A DNA stretch of 10,666 nucleotides from Candidatus Bathyarchaeota archaeon (GTDB lineage: Archaea; Thermoproteota; Bathyarchaeia; TCS64), in the NCBI GenBank assembly GCA_030613835.1, contig JAUWLH010000038.1, forward strand, positions 1-10,666. Direction: 5' to 3'. The notes beneath the pieces were generated by a model. That model was not told where the DNA came from. It made no database searches and saw only the letters and a program-made list of their open reading frames with translations. Each line of letters starts with the position of its first letter. Positions within the stretch are counted from its first letter, which is position 1. Both the position numbers and the translations under genes were made by a program. This document shows, piece by piece, positions 1 through 6,592 of the stretch.

Positions 1-75
1 TACCCCTAAAGGCTAGCATCCTGAGATGCGGGTAGCTGGTGGTCCACGCGCCGCTGCAGAAGCCCTCGTTTTTTT
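1..75 (+). ncRNA. Possible 3' end of a structured RNA (SRP RNA is one candidate)
   Basis: No reading frame covers this GC-rich stretch, which stops at a run of seven T (69-75). Bases 12-35 can fold into a hairpin: GCTA plus GCATC, loop CTGA, GATGC, a GGG bulge, then TAGC. The rest (36-68) is GC-rich and could be the 3' strand of a long helix whose 5' strand lies outside the window. GC-rich helical character, no coding frame and a T-run end fit the 3' end of an archaeal stable RNA. I thought first of SRP (7S) RNA because of its single long rod, but the diagnostic S-domain loops are not visible, so the identity is a guess. There is no tRNA T-arm and no RNase P 3' signature. Confidence 0.3.
69..75 (+). 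terminator. T-run terminator after the 5' RNA
   Basis: Seven consecutive T follow the GC-rich segment. Archaeal RNA polymerase terminates at such oligo-T runs without needing a hairpin. It would close the transcript entering from the left edge and separate it from the argS promoter. Confidence 0.45.
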
Positions 76-152
76 AAATCCAACGCCTAGTGGCAAAACC
101 CCCCACCCTATTCCACCTGAACACCAAATAAAAAATCCAAAGTAACCCCCTA

Positions 153-185
153 CGGGTACCCGCAGCATGTAACAAACTTATAAAT
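153..185 (+). promoter_or_regulatory. argS promoter with upstream 10-bp palindrome
   Basis: TTATAAAT at 178-185 is a good archaeal TATA box. It predicts transcription from about base 207 and a leader of roughly 26 bases holding the GGAG site at 220-223. A perfect 10-bp palindrome, CGGGTACCCG, lies at 153-162, upstream of the TATA/BRE region, where an activator or repressor could bind. It may also be chance. Confidence 0.5.
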
Positions 186-232
186 CGCATACAGACAATA
201 CAAAAGACATCCATCGAACGGAGAAATAAGAA

Positions 233-2167
233 TTGAACCCCCTCGCAGAACTACGCGGAGAATGCCAAAAGCTCCTAGAGGCAGCCCTGGAGAAATCCTA
301 CCCGGGCACGGAGCTACCGGAAACAAAGTATAGCCTCCCCCCCACCCCAGAGATGGGGGAGCTGTCATCACCAGCATGCTTCCAGTTGGCGAGGGCACTG
401 AAGCAGTCCCCTATGAAGATAGCGGAGACCCTCACGGAGAACATCCCAGTCGACGAAAGCAAGCTAATCAAGAGCGCCGAGGCCGTCAGCGGGTACGTCA
501 ACTTCCACGTCGACCCCGAGACCTACAACGGACTCGTTCTGAAGTCAATCATCAACCTCGACAAGGAGTATGGCTTCCTCAAGGCCGAGAACCCCGAGAG
601 GGTGATGGTGGAGCACACTAGCGCCAACCCCATCAGCCCCATTCACATCGGAAACGCAAGGAACAGCATCATCGGCGACAGCCTAGCCAGCCTACAGCAG
701 AAACGAGGCCACCAGGTAGTCATCCACTTCCTAGTAAACGACATGGGCAGACAGGTAGCCATGACCACATACGGCTGGAAGCTGCTGGGCGAACCCAAGC
801 CCGAGGGCGAAGCCGAGCTATGGATAGGAACCATCTACGCATCATTCAACGTCATCAACGAGCTAAACAAACTCAAGACAATCCTCAAAGAGGCAGAGAA
901 CAATGGAAGAGTCTATGAGGCATCCGAGGCACAGGACGAGATCGACGAGTACAACATCGCAGCCGAGGCGCTGAGAGAGCGCTACCCTGGTCTCTACGAT
1001 CAGCTGGCCGAGGTGTTGTCAACAATCGAGGACCCTTTAGCCGAGGTGGTTGCCCTCAATAATCGTTATGAAAACAACGAACCCGAGACCGTGAACGAGG
1101 TAAAGACCCAGATCCGGTACTGCCTCGACGGGTTCGAGACCAGCCTAGGAGAGATCGGGATCATGTTCGACAGCTTCGATTTCGAGTCAGACCTAGTCTG
1201 GGCCAAGGCAGCCGAGGCTGTCCTTGACAAGCTCGTTGCCTCTGGCTACGTCATCAATGACATGGGTGCCCAGATCCTCGACTGCGACAGGATAGCAAAA
1301 GAGCTGAGGCTCAAGGAGAGATGGAGACTACACCCGGAGCACGAGATACCTAGGCTCGTCCTGGTCAGGAGCGACGGCACAACGCTTTACACCCTCAGGG
1401 ACATGGCTTACACCATTGACAAATTCACTCACGCCGACAGGGTCATCAACGTCATCGGGATGGAGCAGACGCTGGCCCAGCTACAGCTCAGGATAGCCCT
1501 GGCTGCCATCGGGGAGATGAAGATGGGGGACAACCAGATCCACTACGCCTACGAGTTCGTAAATCTCCCGGGCGTCAAGATGAGCGGACGCCTCGGCAGG
1601 TACGTGACCCTTAATGAAGTGCTCAGAAGGGCCGTTAAGCTGGCCATGGAGGAGGTGGAAAGCCGCAACCCGGGATTACCTCAGGAGGAAAAGCTGGAGA
1701 TCGCCCACATGGTAGGCTACGGGGCCGTCAAGTACACCCTCCTCAGCGTCGACCCCATGAAGCCGATCACCTTCGACTGGAAGAAGGCCCTAAACTTCGA
1801 GACCAACAGTGCCCCGTTCATCCAGTACAGCCACGCGAGGACATGCAACATACTAAAACGGTCAGAGAAACGGCCGGAGCCGGGTTATGGGAAACTAACC
1901 GCGATCAAGGAACGCGAACTGGTGAACCTCCTCGCCCAGTTCCCCGAGACCTTCGAGAGGGCGGCGGAGGAGCTCCAGCCCAGCAACTTGACGGCTTACG
2001 CAAACTTGCTCGCTGACAAATTCAACAGCTTCTACGCGACCCAGAGTGTATTGAAGGCCAAGACAAAGGGATTGATGGGAGCCAGACTCAACGTGGTTAA
2101 CGCTACCAGAATCACCCTCAGGAACATCCTTGACGTACTGGGCATCGATGCGCCCGAGCGTATGTAA
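233..2167 (+). CDS. argS: Arginyl-tRNA synthetase
   Basis: A cytoplasmic class I synthetase that attaches arginine to tRNA-Arg using ATP. The 644 residues show the family order. The N-terminal Add1 domain (about 1-115) binds the tRNA D-loop. The catalytic core opens with HTSANP and an ATP-binding signature reading HIGN (residues 138-141) instead of HIGH, followed by the conserved VNDMGRQ segment. KMSGR (449-453) replaces KMSKS, as is common in archaeal ArgS. The C-terminal DALR anticodon-binding domain starts near FIQYSHAR (529) and ends at VLGIDAPERM. The TTG start is chosen because GGAG at 220-223 lies 9 bases upstream and the protein begins as the family does. The gene stands alone behind its own promoter, and its stop lies 2 bases from the stop of the facing uracil-DNA glycosylase gene. 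Length is normal and the core looks intact. Confidence 0.96.
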   Translation: MNPLAELRGECQKLLEAALEKSYPGTELPETKYSLPPTPEMGELSSPACFQLARALKQSPMKIAETLTENIPVDESKLIKSAEAVSGYVNFHVDPETYNGLVLKSIINLDKEYGFLKAENPERVMVEHTSANPISPIHIGNARNSIIGDSLASLQQKRGHQVVIHFLVNDMGRQVAMTTYGWKLLGEPKPEGEAELWIGTIYASFNVINELNKLKTILKEAENNGRVYEASEAQDEIDEYNIAAEALRERYPGLYDQLAEVLSTIEDPLAEVVALNNRYENNEPETVNEVKTQIRYCLDGFETSLGEIGIMFDSFDFESDLVWAKAAEAVLDKLVASGYVINDMGAQILDCDRIAKELRLKERWRLHPEHEIPRLVLVRSDGTTLYTLRDMAYTIDKFTHADRVINVIGMEQTLAQLQLRIALAAIGEMKMGDNQIHYAYEFVNLPGVKMSGRLGRYVTLNEVLRRAVKLAMEEVESRNPGLPQEEKLEIAHMVGYGAVKYTLLSVDPMKPITFDWKKALNFETNSAPFIQYSHARTCNILKRSEKRPEPGYGKLTAIKERELVNLLAQFPETFERAAEELQPSNLTAYANLLADKFNSFYATQSVLKAKTKGLMGARLNVVNATRITLRNILDVLGIDAPERM

Positions 2168-2169
2168 GA

Positions 2170-2772
2170 CTAGAGTGGGGCTAACTCCCCGAGCTTTTTC
2201 ATGTCCTCCTCAAGCTCACCCAGCAGGTGCCTACGATAGATCGCGGCCGCCGGGTGGTAGAGGGGGAACAATTTGATCTTTCCCCATGGCGCGTCTATTT
2301 CGAAGAACTCGCCATGGACATCACCGATGACTTGTTTCTCTAGGCCAAAACGTTCCTGGAAGTATGCTAACGAGCTGTTTCCCATCGGGGCGATTACCTC
2401 AGGTTTAATGATCCCAAGCTGCTCCATCATATAGCCCTCGCAATGAGCCACCTCCCTTTTTTTTGGTCTCCTGTTCTTTGGCGGCCTGCACTTGATGATG
2501 TTCCCGATAAAGATGTCGTCTCGGACCAAACCCGCGACAGCAAGAAGGCTGTCCAGTAGCTTACCCGCGGAACCGACAAAAGGCAGTCCTGACTCGTCCT
2601 CTTTCCTTCCGGGGGCCTCACCCACCAGAACTATCTTCGCGTCAAGGTTTCCCGCCCCGAGAACCACTTTTTTCCTTGTCTCCGACAAGCCGCAGTGGGC
2701 GCAGCTCCTAACTTGGGCCGTGATCTGGTTCATACTCTCTGTCTTTGCTCGGTCTTCGGATCTATACATCAC
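2170..2772 (-). CDS. Family 4 uracil-DNA glycosylase (Fe-S cluster)
   Basis: Removes uracil from DNA, produced mainly by cytosine deamination, to start base excision repair. Residue numbers count from the GTG at 2772. Motif A is GEAPGRKEDESGLPFVG (51-67) and motif B is HPAAAI (173-178). The four Fe-S ligands expected of family 4 are present: C24 and C27 in CAHC, C95 in KCRPP and C111 in HCEGYM. Two hundred residues is typical. Three starts are possible. GTG at 2772 overlaps the TGA of the upstream CoA-transferase (GTGATG), with an AGGG-like site just before it. ATG at 2769 immediately follows. ATG at 2733 (M14, MNQITAQ) is where homologous proteins usually begin. Translational coupling favours the upstream pair, while family length would allow M14. 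It is co-transcribed with the CoA-transferase, an unexpected partner. Function is confident; the exact start is not. Confidence 0.93.
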   Translation of the reverse strand: MMYRSEDRAKTESMNQITAQVRSCAHCGLSETRKKVVLGAGNLDAKIVLVGEAPGRKEDESGLPFVGSAGKLLDSLLAVAGLVRDDIFIGNIIKCRPPKNRRPKKREVAHCEGYMMEQLGIIKPEVIAPMGNSSLAYFQERFGLEKQVIGDVHGEFFEIDAPWGKIKLFPLYHPAAAIYRRHLLGELEEDMKKLGELAPL

Positions 2773-3962
2773 ACTGCACCCTTTTCCTGCAGCTTCCTAA
2801 ACTGGACCTCGGTCAACCCAAGGATCCTGTTGAGAACCTCGAAGGTGTTGCCCCCTAGGCTCGGTGCTGGGCCCCTTGGTCTCGGGTCCGTCATGGACAT
2901 CTTGATGGGGTTCCCCTGAACCTTAACTGTACCGAGTCCGGGCTGCTCAAGGTCCAGAACCATCTCCCTATTCCCAGCTATATGTGGGTCCTCCGATGCT
3001 TCCTTGATATCATATATCGGGCAGCCCGGAATCCCGTTCTCTATCAGGATATCCACGATCTCGTCTTTGGTCATGCCCAATGTCCACTCCTCGATCATCT
3101 CCTTCAACGGGGCGTGGTTCTCGACTCTGTCAGGGTTTGACTTAAACCGGGGATCATCAATGAGATCCAGCCCGCTGGCCTTTAGGAATCTGGCCCAAAG
3201 GTTGTCGTTTGCGATGCCTATCACAACCCATCCATCCCTTGTCCTGAATGTATCGTAAGGGTAGATGAACTCGTACCTGTTACCGATTCTCTCTGGGACA
3301 TGGCCTTTAACGTAGTACATCTGGGGGATGTTCTCAAGGGCCGCGAAGACGCTGTCCACTAAGGAGACATCTACCAGTTGCCCTTTCCCAGTCTTCTCCT
3401 TCACATTGAGAGCACCAAGGATGCCAACGGTACAGAAGAGGCTGCTGAGTATGTCCCCTATGGCCGTGCCCGACCTCGTAGGCGGACCGTCGGGCCATCC
3501 TGTGATGCTGAGAAGGCCGCCCATGGCCTGACCTATGATATCGTATCCCGGCCGGGTCTTGTACGGGCCAGTCTGGCCGAAGCCCGAGATCGCGGCGTAG
3601 ATAAGCCCCGGGTTGATCTTGGAAAGCTCATCGTATCCCAGCCCGAGCCTGTCCATAGTGCCCGGCCTGAAGTTCTCTAGGAGAATATCACATTCCCCGA
3701 CAAGTCCCCTGAACACCTCTTTGCCCTCCTCAGTCTTGAGGTTCAGGGTGATGCTCTTCTTTCCCCTGTTGAGGTTCACGTAGTACATGCTCTCCTCACC
3801 GATGAAAGGCGGAAACTGCCTGCTGTCGTCACCCTTGCCTGGTATCTCAAGCTTGATGACCTCTGCCCCCATATCGGCGAGTAGCATACTTGTGAATGGG
3901 CCCGCGAGGACCCTGCTCATGTCGAGGACCCTGACGCCCAGAAAAGCATCGGATTCAATCAT
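2769..3962 (-). CDS. Class III CoA-transferase (CaiB/BaiF family)
   Basis: A class III enzyme that moves coenzyme A between carboxylic acids, or a racemase relative; the substrate cannot be read from sequence. The 397 residues carry the family signature: RVLDMSRVLAGPF at the N-terminus (11-23), ADMGAEVIKLE (29-39), NLNRGKKS (63-70), the ENFRPG segment (96-101) and GFGQTGPY (127-134). D170 in AIGD aligns with the catalytic aspartate of formyl-CoA transferase and CaiB (Asp169). GQLVDVSLVDS follows. The C-terminal GIPGCPI and PHIAGNREM segments are also family-typical. The ATG at 3962 lies about 28 bases from a TATA-like element (3986-3993), so the mRNA is probably leaderless. Its stop overlaps the start of the downstream glycosylase gene. 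Candidate substrates include dicarboxylic, aromatic or short-chain acyl-CoAs, but nothing nearby identifies one. Confidence 0.93.
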   Translation of the reverse strand: MIESDAFLGVRVLDMSRVLAGPFTSMLLADMGAEVIKLEIPGKGDDSRQFPPFIGEESMYYVNLNRGKKSITLNLKTEEGKEVFRGLVGECDILLENFRPGTMDRLGLGYDELSKINPGLIYAAISGFGQTGPYKTRPGYDIIGQAMGGLLSITGWPDGPPTRSGTAIGDILSSLFCTVGILGALNVKEKTGKGQLVDVSLVDSVFAALENIPQMYYVKGHVPERIGNRYEFIYPYDTFRTRDGWVVIGIANDNLWARFLKASGLDLIDDPRFKSNPDRVENHAPLKEMIEEWTLGMTKDEIVDILIENGIPGCPIYDIKEASEDPHIAGNREMVLDLEQPGLGTVKVQGNPIKMSMTDPRPRGPAPSLGGNTFEVLNRILGLTEVQFRKLQEKGAV

Positions 3963-4223
3963 GGACTAATTGGAATGCCATGATGTAATAAAGCTTAGTT
4001 GAGAATAGTCTAGAGACATGCTCCAATGTGGTGGTAGTACCCTCGAACATAGCCGCTACATTGTTATGGATGAGTAGTGTACTGGTCGCCTTTACCGTCC
4101 CGATGATATACTTGATTTTGCTTCTCCACTATGTGGAAACCAATGTTTATAATCAAGAGTACCATTTCATTATCACCGCTGGGTAACGTTATAACCCATC
4201 GGGCTAGTCCCTTATTGAATCCC
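3963..4223. promoter_or_regulatory. Divergent intergenic region, CoA-transferase / ModE-like regulator
   Basis: No credible gene lies in these 261 bases. The left edge holds the CoA-transferase promoter. A 13-bp inverted repeat with 5-bp arms, TCCAC-TAT-GTGGA, sits at 4125-4137. Near the right edge TTATAACC (4189-4196) is the likely TATA box of the plus-strand regulator, about 32 bases before its ATG. This box is embedded in an imperfect palindrome, GGGTAACGTTATAACCC (4181-4197), whose CGTTATA core resembles a half-site of the bacterial ModE operator as I remember it. Autoregulation through this site is an inference. Reading frames here on either strand are short and show no family features. 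Confidence 0.4.
3986..3993 (-). promoter_or_regulatory. TATA box of the CoA-transferase-UDG operon
   Basis: On the minus strand this reads CTTTATTA, centred about 28 bases before the ATG at 3962. That spacing puts transcription start at or next to the start codon, which implies a leaderless message. No Shine-Dalgarno-like site is seen between it and the ATG. Confidence 0.45.
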
Positions 4224-4652
4224 ATGAATGACACAAAACCCGCTTTCAAGCTGTGGCTAGAGACCGATGGCGGCTACGTGTTCGGGCCGGGGGTCTACAA
4301 CCTTCTCATCGCCATCGATAGAACGGGGACACTAAAGGAGGCAAGCCAGCAGTTGGGCATGAGCTATAGGTACGCTTGGGGACTCATCAAGAAGGCGGAG
4401 GAGAAACTGGGCGAGCCCCTTATCGATGCAATAAAAGGGGGCAGACTCGGCGGAGGCAGTTCTACAATCACTGAGACAGGAGCCAAGTACATCAAAGACT
4501 TTGAGCGTATTCAGGATCAGTGGAAGGAGTTCAGGGACTCACTCAGGGCCGATGGAACAGTCGTGAGGGTTGATGGAAAGGAAGTGATTGTTTCATTTGA
4601 TTCCAATGTCGTTCTTGTCAAAGGCGATAAGGTCAGGTTGACCAAGGCCTAG
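4224..4652 (+). CDS. ModE-like winged helix-turn-helix regulator
   Basis: A DNA-binding regulator resembling the N-terminal domain of ModE, the molybdate-responsive repressor, a LysR-like winged HTH. With the ATG at 4224 it has 142 residues. The sequence AIDRTGTLKEASQQLGMSY-RYAWGLIKKAEE (about 30-60) matches the ModE pattern of an SISQGAK-like turn followed by SYK-AW. GGRLGGGSST (about 72-81) is the glycine-rich wing, followed by TETGAKYI. ModE proper then has two molybdate-binding Mop domains; here only about 33 beta-prone residues (VVRVDGKEV to VRLTKA) remain. It may therefore respond to a partner, or to no oxyanion at all. An in-frame ATG at 4131 would add 31 residues unlike the family, upstream of the proposed TATA box, so 4224 is preferred. 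Its TAG stop shares a CTAG with the stop of the facing gene. Molybdate or tungstate sensing is not shown. Confidence 0.82.
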   Translation: MNDTKPAFKLWLETDGGYVFGPGVYNLLIAIDRTGTLKEASQQLGMSYRYAWGLIKKAEEKLGEPLIDAIKGGRLGGGSSTITETGAKYIKDFERIQDQWKEFRDSLRADGTVVRVDGKEVIVSFDSNVVLVKGDKVRLTKA

Positions 4653-4972
4653 GATAGTGAGCAGTTCTCCAGAATGGCCAAAAAGGGATCATACCTCGGT
4701 TTCAACCCGCTTCCCTCCTCAGTGATCTTGTAACACTGCTTCACCTCATCTGACATTTCTGGGCACTTTATGATGTATCCCAGGTTGCGTAAGTCGTTGA
4801 GGTGGTGGTACACGTTCCTGATATCGCTGTCATTCATGTAGACGTAAAAGTTGTTCTTGAGACACAGCCAGATGTTGTAGCCATAGCTCTTTTTACCAAG
4901 CTGCTGGTGCGTGTAGATGATTGACAGGATTTTCATTTTGGTCGCCCCACACGTTCCTTTTGGTTTCGGCAT
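4649..4972 (-). CDS. PadR-like winged-helix transcriptional regulator
   Basis: A 107-residue protein with the layout of a PadR-type winged helix. Helix 1 is MKILSIIYTH (13-22), followed by SYGYNIWLCLKN (29-40), where YGY is the usual PadR mark. The recognition segment has DIRNVYHHLNDLRNLGYI (about 50-67). The wing closes with CYKITEEG (80-87). There is only a short C-terminal tail rather than the long dimerisation helix of larger PadR proteins. The upstream minus-strand sequence has GAGGA at 4981-4985, 8 bases before the ATG, and a TATA-like CTTTATTTAAG around 4991-5001, supporting the start at 4972. It is divergent from the TFB gene and shares a 101-base promoter region with it, so repression of itself and TFB is plausible. 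The ligand is unknown. It overlaps the ModE-like gene tail to tail by 4 bases. Confidence 0.75.
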   Translation of the reverse strand: MPKPKGTCGATKMKILSIIYTHQQLGKKSYGYNIWLCLKNNFYVYMNDSDIRNVYHHLNDLRNLGYIIKCPEMSDEVKQCYKITEEGSGLKPRYDPFLAILENCSLS

Positions 4973-5073
4973 TCAGCTTGTCCTCGAAATCCTTAAATAA
5001 AGATTACCAAATTTATAATTTACGTATTGGTAAATTATCCATACTGCATTTTGTAAAAATAAGAGTGTAAGAT
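4973..5073. promoter_or_regulatory. Divergent PadR-like / TFB promoter with bracketed TATA box
   Basis: This AT-rich 101-base region separates two divergent genes. TTACCAA (5004-5010) and TTGGTAA (5027-5033) form a perfect 7-bp inverted repeat with 16 bases between. Their centres are 23 bp apart, about two helical turns, which suits a dimeric regulator. Between them lies AATTTATAATTT, a TATA element nearly symmetric on both strands. A second TATA-like element for the PadR-like gene lies around 4991-5001. A protein bound to the arms would cover the central TATA. That it is the PadR-like protein is an inference from position. Confidence 0.5.
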
Positions 5074-6033
5074 GTGAGCAGACTGCAAAAGGAAAACAAG
5101 AATCGATGTTCGAGATGTGGTGGTTCTAATTTCGTCAGCGACCACCAGAACGGTGAGATTGTGTGCTCAAGCTGTGGGCTTGTAATAGAGGAAGACCAGA
5201 TAGACATGGGCCCCGAGTGGCGTGCGTTCACCCCCCAAGAGAGAAATAGCCGTCAAAGAACGGGGCTCGGCATGAGTTACACTCTCTACGACAAGGGACT
5301 CTCCACCGTGTTCAAGGGCGACAGGGACGCCAACGGCAACAGGCTTAAGGACGAGACCCGCATCAAGATGGACAGGCTTCGGAGATACGACAACCGCAGC
5401 AAGTTCGACGAGACATGGAGGCGGAACCTGAGCATAGCCATGGCGGAGCTTGACAGGATGACAGCGGCGCTACACCTGCCCCATAATATCAAGGAGCAGG
5501 CCGCTATCCTCTACCGCAAGGCATTAAAGATGGACCTCATCCGGGGCAGGAGCATTGACGCCTTCGTGGCGGCGACTATCTACGCCGCGTGCAGACAGAA
5601 TACCGTACCGAGGCCCCTCAAAGAAATCTCGAAGCTGTCGCCTAGGGAGCACGGGGAGATAGCCAGGACATATAGACTGCTCCTCAGGGAGATGAAACTG
5701 AAGATGCCAATCGACGGGCCGATGAAGTTCATCCCCAGCATCGCGGCCAAGCTAAACCTGCGCAGAGACACCGAGCAAATGGCTGTAGAGATCCTGAGGC
5801 AGGCAAGAGACAGGAACGGACTCAGCGGAAAGGATCCAAGGGGCTTGGCTGCTGCGGCGCTGTACATGGCCTGCATTCGAAACGATGACAAGCGTATTCA
5901 GAAGGATGTGGCAGGGGCGGCTGGGACCACTGAGGTAACCCTTAGGAATAGACTCCGTGGGCTTGAGAAGATTCTAAAAACTGTAGAATCTGTGGGAGTC
6001 CCCGAGGTCACGAGTCCCCCCCGATGTCCCTAA
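5074..6033 (+). CDS. tfb: Transcription initiation factor IIB (TFB)
   Basis: The archaeal homologue of TFIIB, which bridges TBP bound to the TATA/BRE element and RNA polymerase. The 319 residues show an N-terminal zinc ribbon with C12, C15, C31 and C34. The B-reader and linker run from GPEWRAFT to RTGLGMSYTLYDKGLSTV (about 46-79). Two cyclin-like repeats follow, the first from about 120 (AMAELDRMTAALHLP) and the second from about 215. The expected cyclin-fold sequence AFVAATIYAACRQ is present, with GLAAAALYMACI as its counterpart in repeat 2. The GTG at 5074 is used because it gives the normal N-terminus; an ATG two bases earlier is out of frame. The ribbon and both repeats look intact, so it should be functional. 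The adjacent divergent regulator raises the possibility that this is a regulated, alternative TFB. The downstream gene's TATA box overlaps its stop codon. Confidence 0.97.
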   Translation: MSRLQKENKNRCSRCGGSNFVSDHQNGEIVCSSCGLVIEEDQIDMGPEWRAFTPQERNSRQRTGLGMSYTLYDKGLSTVFKGDRDANGNRLKDETRIKMDRLRRYDNRSKFDETWRRNLSIAMAELDRMTAALHLPHNIKEQAAILYRKALKMDLIRGRSIDAFVAATIYAACRQNTVPRPLKEISKLSPREHGEIARTYRLLLREMKLKMPIDGPMKFIPSIAAKLNLRRDTEQMAVEILRQARDRNGLSGKDPRGLAAAALYMACIRNDDKRIQKDVAGAAGTTEVTLRNRLRGLEKILKTVESVGVPEVTSPPRCP

Positions 6034-6038
6034 TTTAT
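6031..6038 (+). promoter_or_regulatory. TATA-like element of the split-barrel gene
   Basis: TAATTTAT begins with the stop codon of tfb and lies about 42 bases before the ATG at 6078. That would give a leader of roughly 17 bases. A second AT-rich element at about 6055-6064 is an alternative. Read-through from tfb is also possible. Confidence 0.3.
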
Positions 6039-6077
6039 TACCAGCAATTCCCCTTAATCATTTATCGAGCTGATGTT

Positions 6078-6479
6078 ATGGATAAACTAGCAGGATTGGA
6101 AGATGCTTTCAAGAAGACCAAGGTACTTTTCATGACCACCTACGGCGAGAAAAAGACCAGCCGCCAGATGACCAACTACAACACGAATCCATACGTCCAA
6201 TTATGGTTCCCCACAGAGAAAGACACCCAGAAGGTCAAGGACATCGAGAAGAACAACGCGATAACATTAACTTTTCCCGGGGAAAACCGTGGCGAGTTCT
6301 ACGAGATCGAGGGCGAGGCCAGTTTCGCCTCGGATGAAGAGGTAACGGCAAAGTGGGAGTGGTGGTGGCTCTACTGGCACCCAGCCCAGAAGGATAGGTT
6401 TTGGTTCCCCCGAGAACATGATGAGAGAAGGGTCATCATAAACGTTAAGCCAGTCAAGGCAAAGCTGGTTAAACGCTAA
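6078..6479 (+). CDS. Pyridoxamine 5'-phosphate oxidase-like FMN-binding split-barrel protein
   Basis: A 133-residue protein of the flavin-binding split-barrel fold (general stress protein 26 / PPOX-like). Such proteins bind FMN, F420 or heme and act as small oxidoreductases or sensors. Family features include TTYGEKKTSRQMT, with PYVQLWFPTEKDTQKVKDIEKNN (about 34-56) corresponding to the typical 'WF-T..-SKK...I..N' segment. ITLTFPG and FYEIEGEA strands follow, then RRVIINVKPVKAKL at the C-terminus. The ATG at 6078 is chosen because the family begins there; an in-frame ATG at 6024 would add 18 residues overlapping the end of tfb. An unusual tryptophan-rich stretch (KWEWWWLYWHP, about 91-101, then RFWF) sits where the family usually has one or two aromatics. 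The fold is fairly sure; cofactor and substrate are not. Confidence 0.8.
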   Translation: MDKLAGLEDAFKKTKVLFMTTYGEKKTSRQMTNYNTNPYVQLWFPTEKDTQKVKDIEKNNAITLTFPGENRGEFYEIEGEASFASDEEVTAKWEWWWLYWHPAQKDRFWFPREHDERRVIINVKPVKAKLVKR

Positions 6480-6506
6480 TTTTTTACCATCATAATACGT
6501 AAAATC

Positions 6507-6513
6507 TTTTTTT
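6507..6513 (+). terminator. T-run downstream of the split-barrel gene
   Basis: Seven consecutive T lie 28 bases after the stop at 6479, and a shorter T run starts right at the stop. Either could end the transcript by the oligo-T mechanism of archaeal polymerase. Confidence 0.4.
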
Positions 6514-6531
6514 ATCTTAACCAAGTTTATG

Positions 6532-6539
6532 TTTATAAT
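6532..6539 (+). promoter_or_regulatory. TATA box of the RHH/V4R-like gene
   Basis: TTTATAAT is a good archaeal TATA box, placed 54-66 bases ahead of the two possible starts (6593 and 6605). Transcription would begin near 6560 and leave a leader of roughly 30-45 bases. Confidence 0.45.
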
Positions 6540-6592
6540 TCGCGGGCGCAACCTTGTTGATAGAAGCCTTTAATGAGCACGCAGTTTAAGAA

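Noticed and set aside
1..75. tRNA, 5S or 23S rRNA end, or RNase P RNA
   Set aside because: There is no T-arm GTTCGA-type loop or CCA-adjacent acceptor stem, the GCATC hairpin does not match the conserved 23S 3' segment, and the RNase P 3' signature is absent.
150..398. 82-codon minus-strand frame across the argS start
   Set aside because: It overlaps the argS promoter and N-terminus, has an implausible glycine/proline-rich composition and no family features.
2492..2919. Plus-strand frames opposite the glycosylase and CoA-transferase genes
   Set aside because: These are antisense shadows of two genes with clear family motifs; the translations have no domain features.
4131..4223. N-terminal extension of the ModE-like protein from an upstream in-frame ATG
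   Set aside because: The 31 extra residues do not resemble the family and would place the start upstream of the proposed TATA box at 4189-4196.
4064..4249. 61-codon minus-strand frame in the CoA-transferase/ModE intergenic region
   Set aside because: It runs over the ModE-like promoter and start in antisense; no ribosome site or recognisable domain.
6024..6077. Upstream start of the split-barrel protein overlapping the end of tfb
   Set aside because: The first 18 residues are unlike the family N-terminus; the ATG at 6078 gives the expected beginning.
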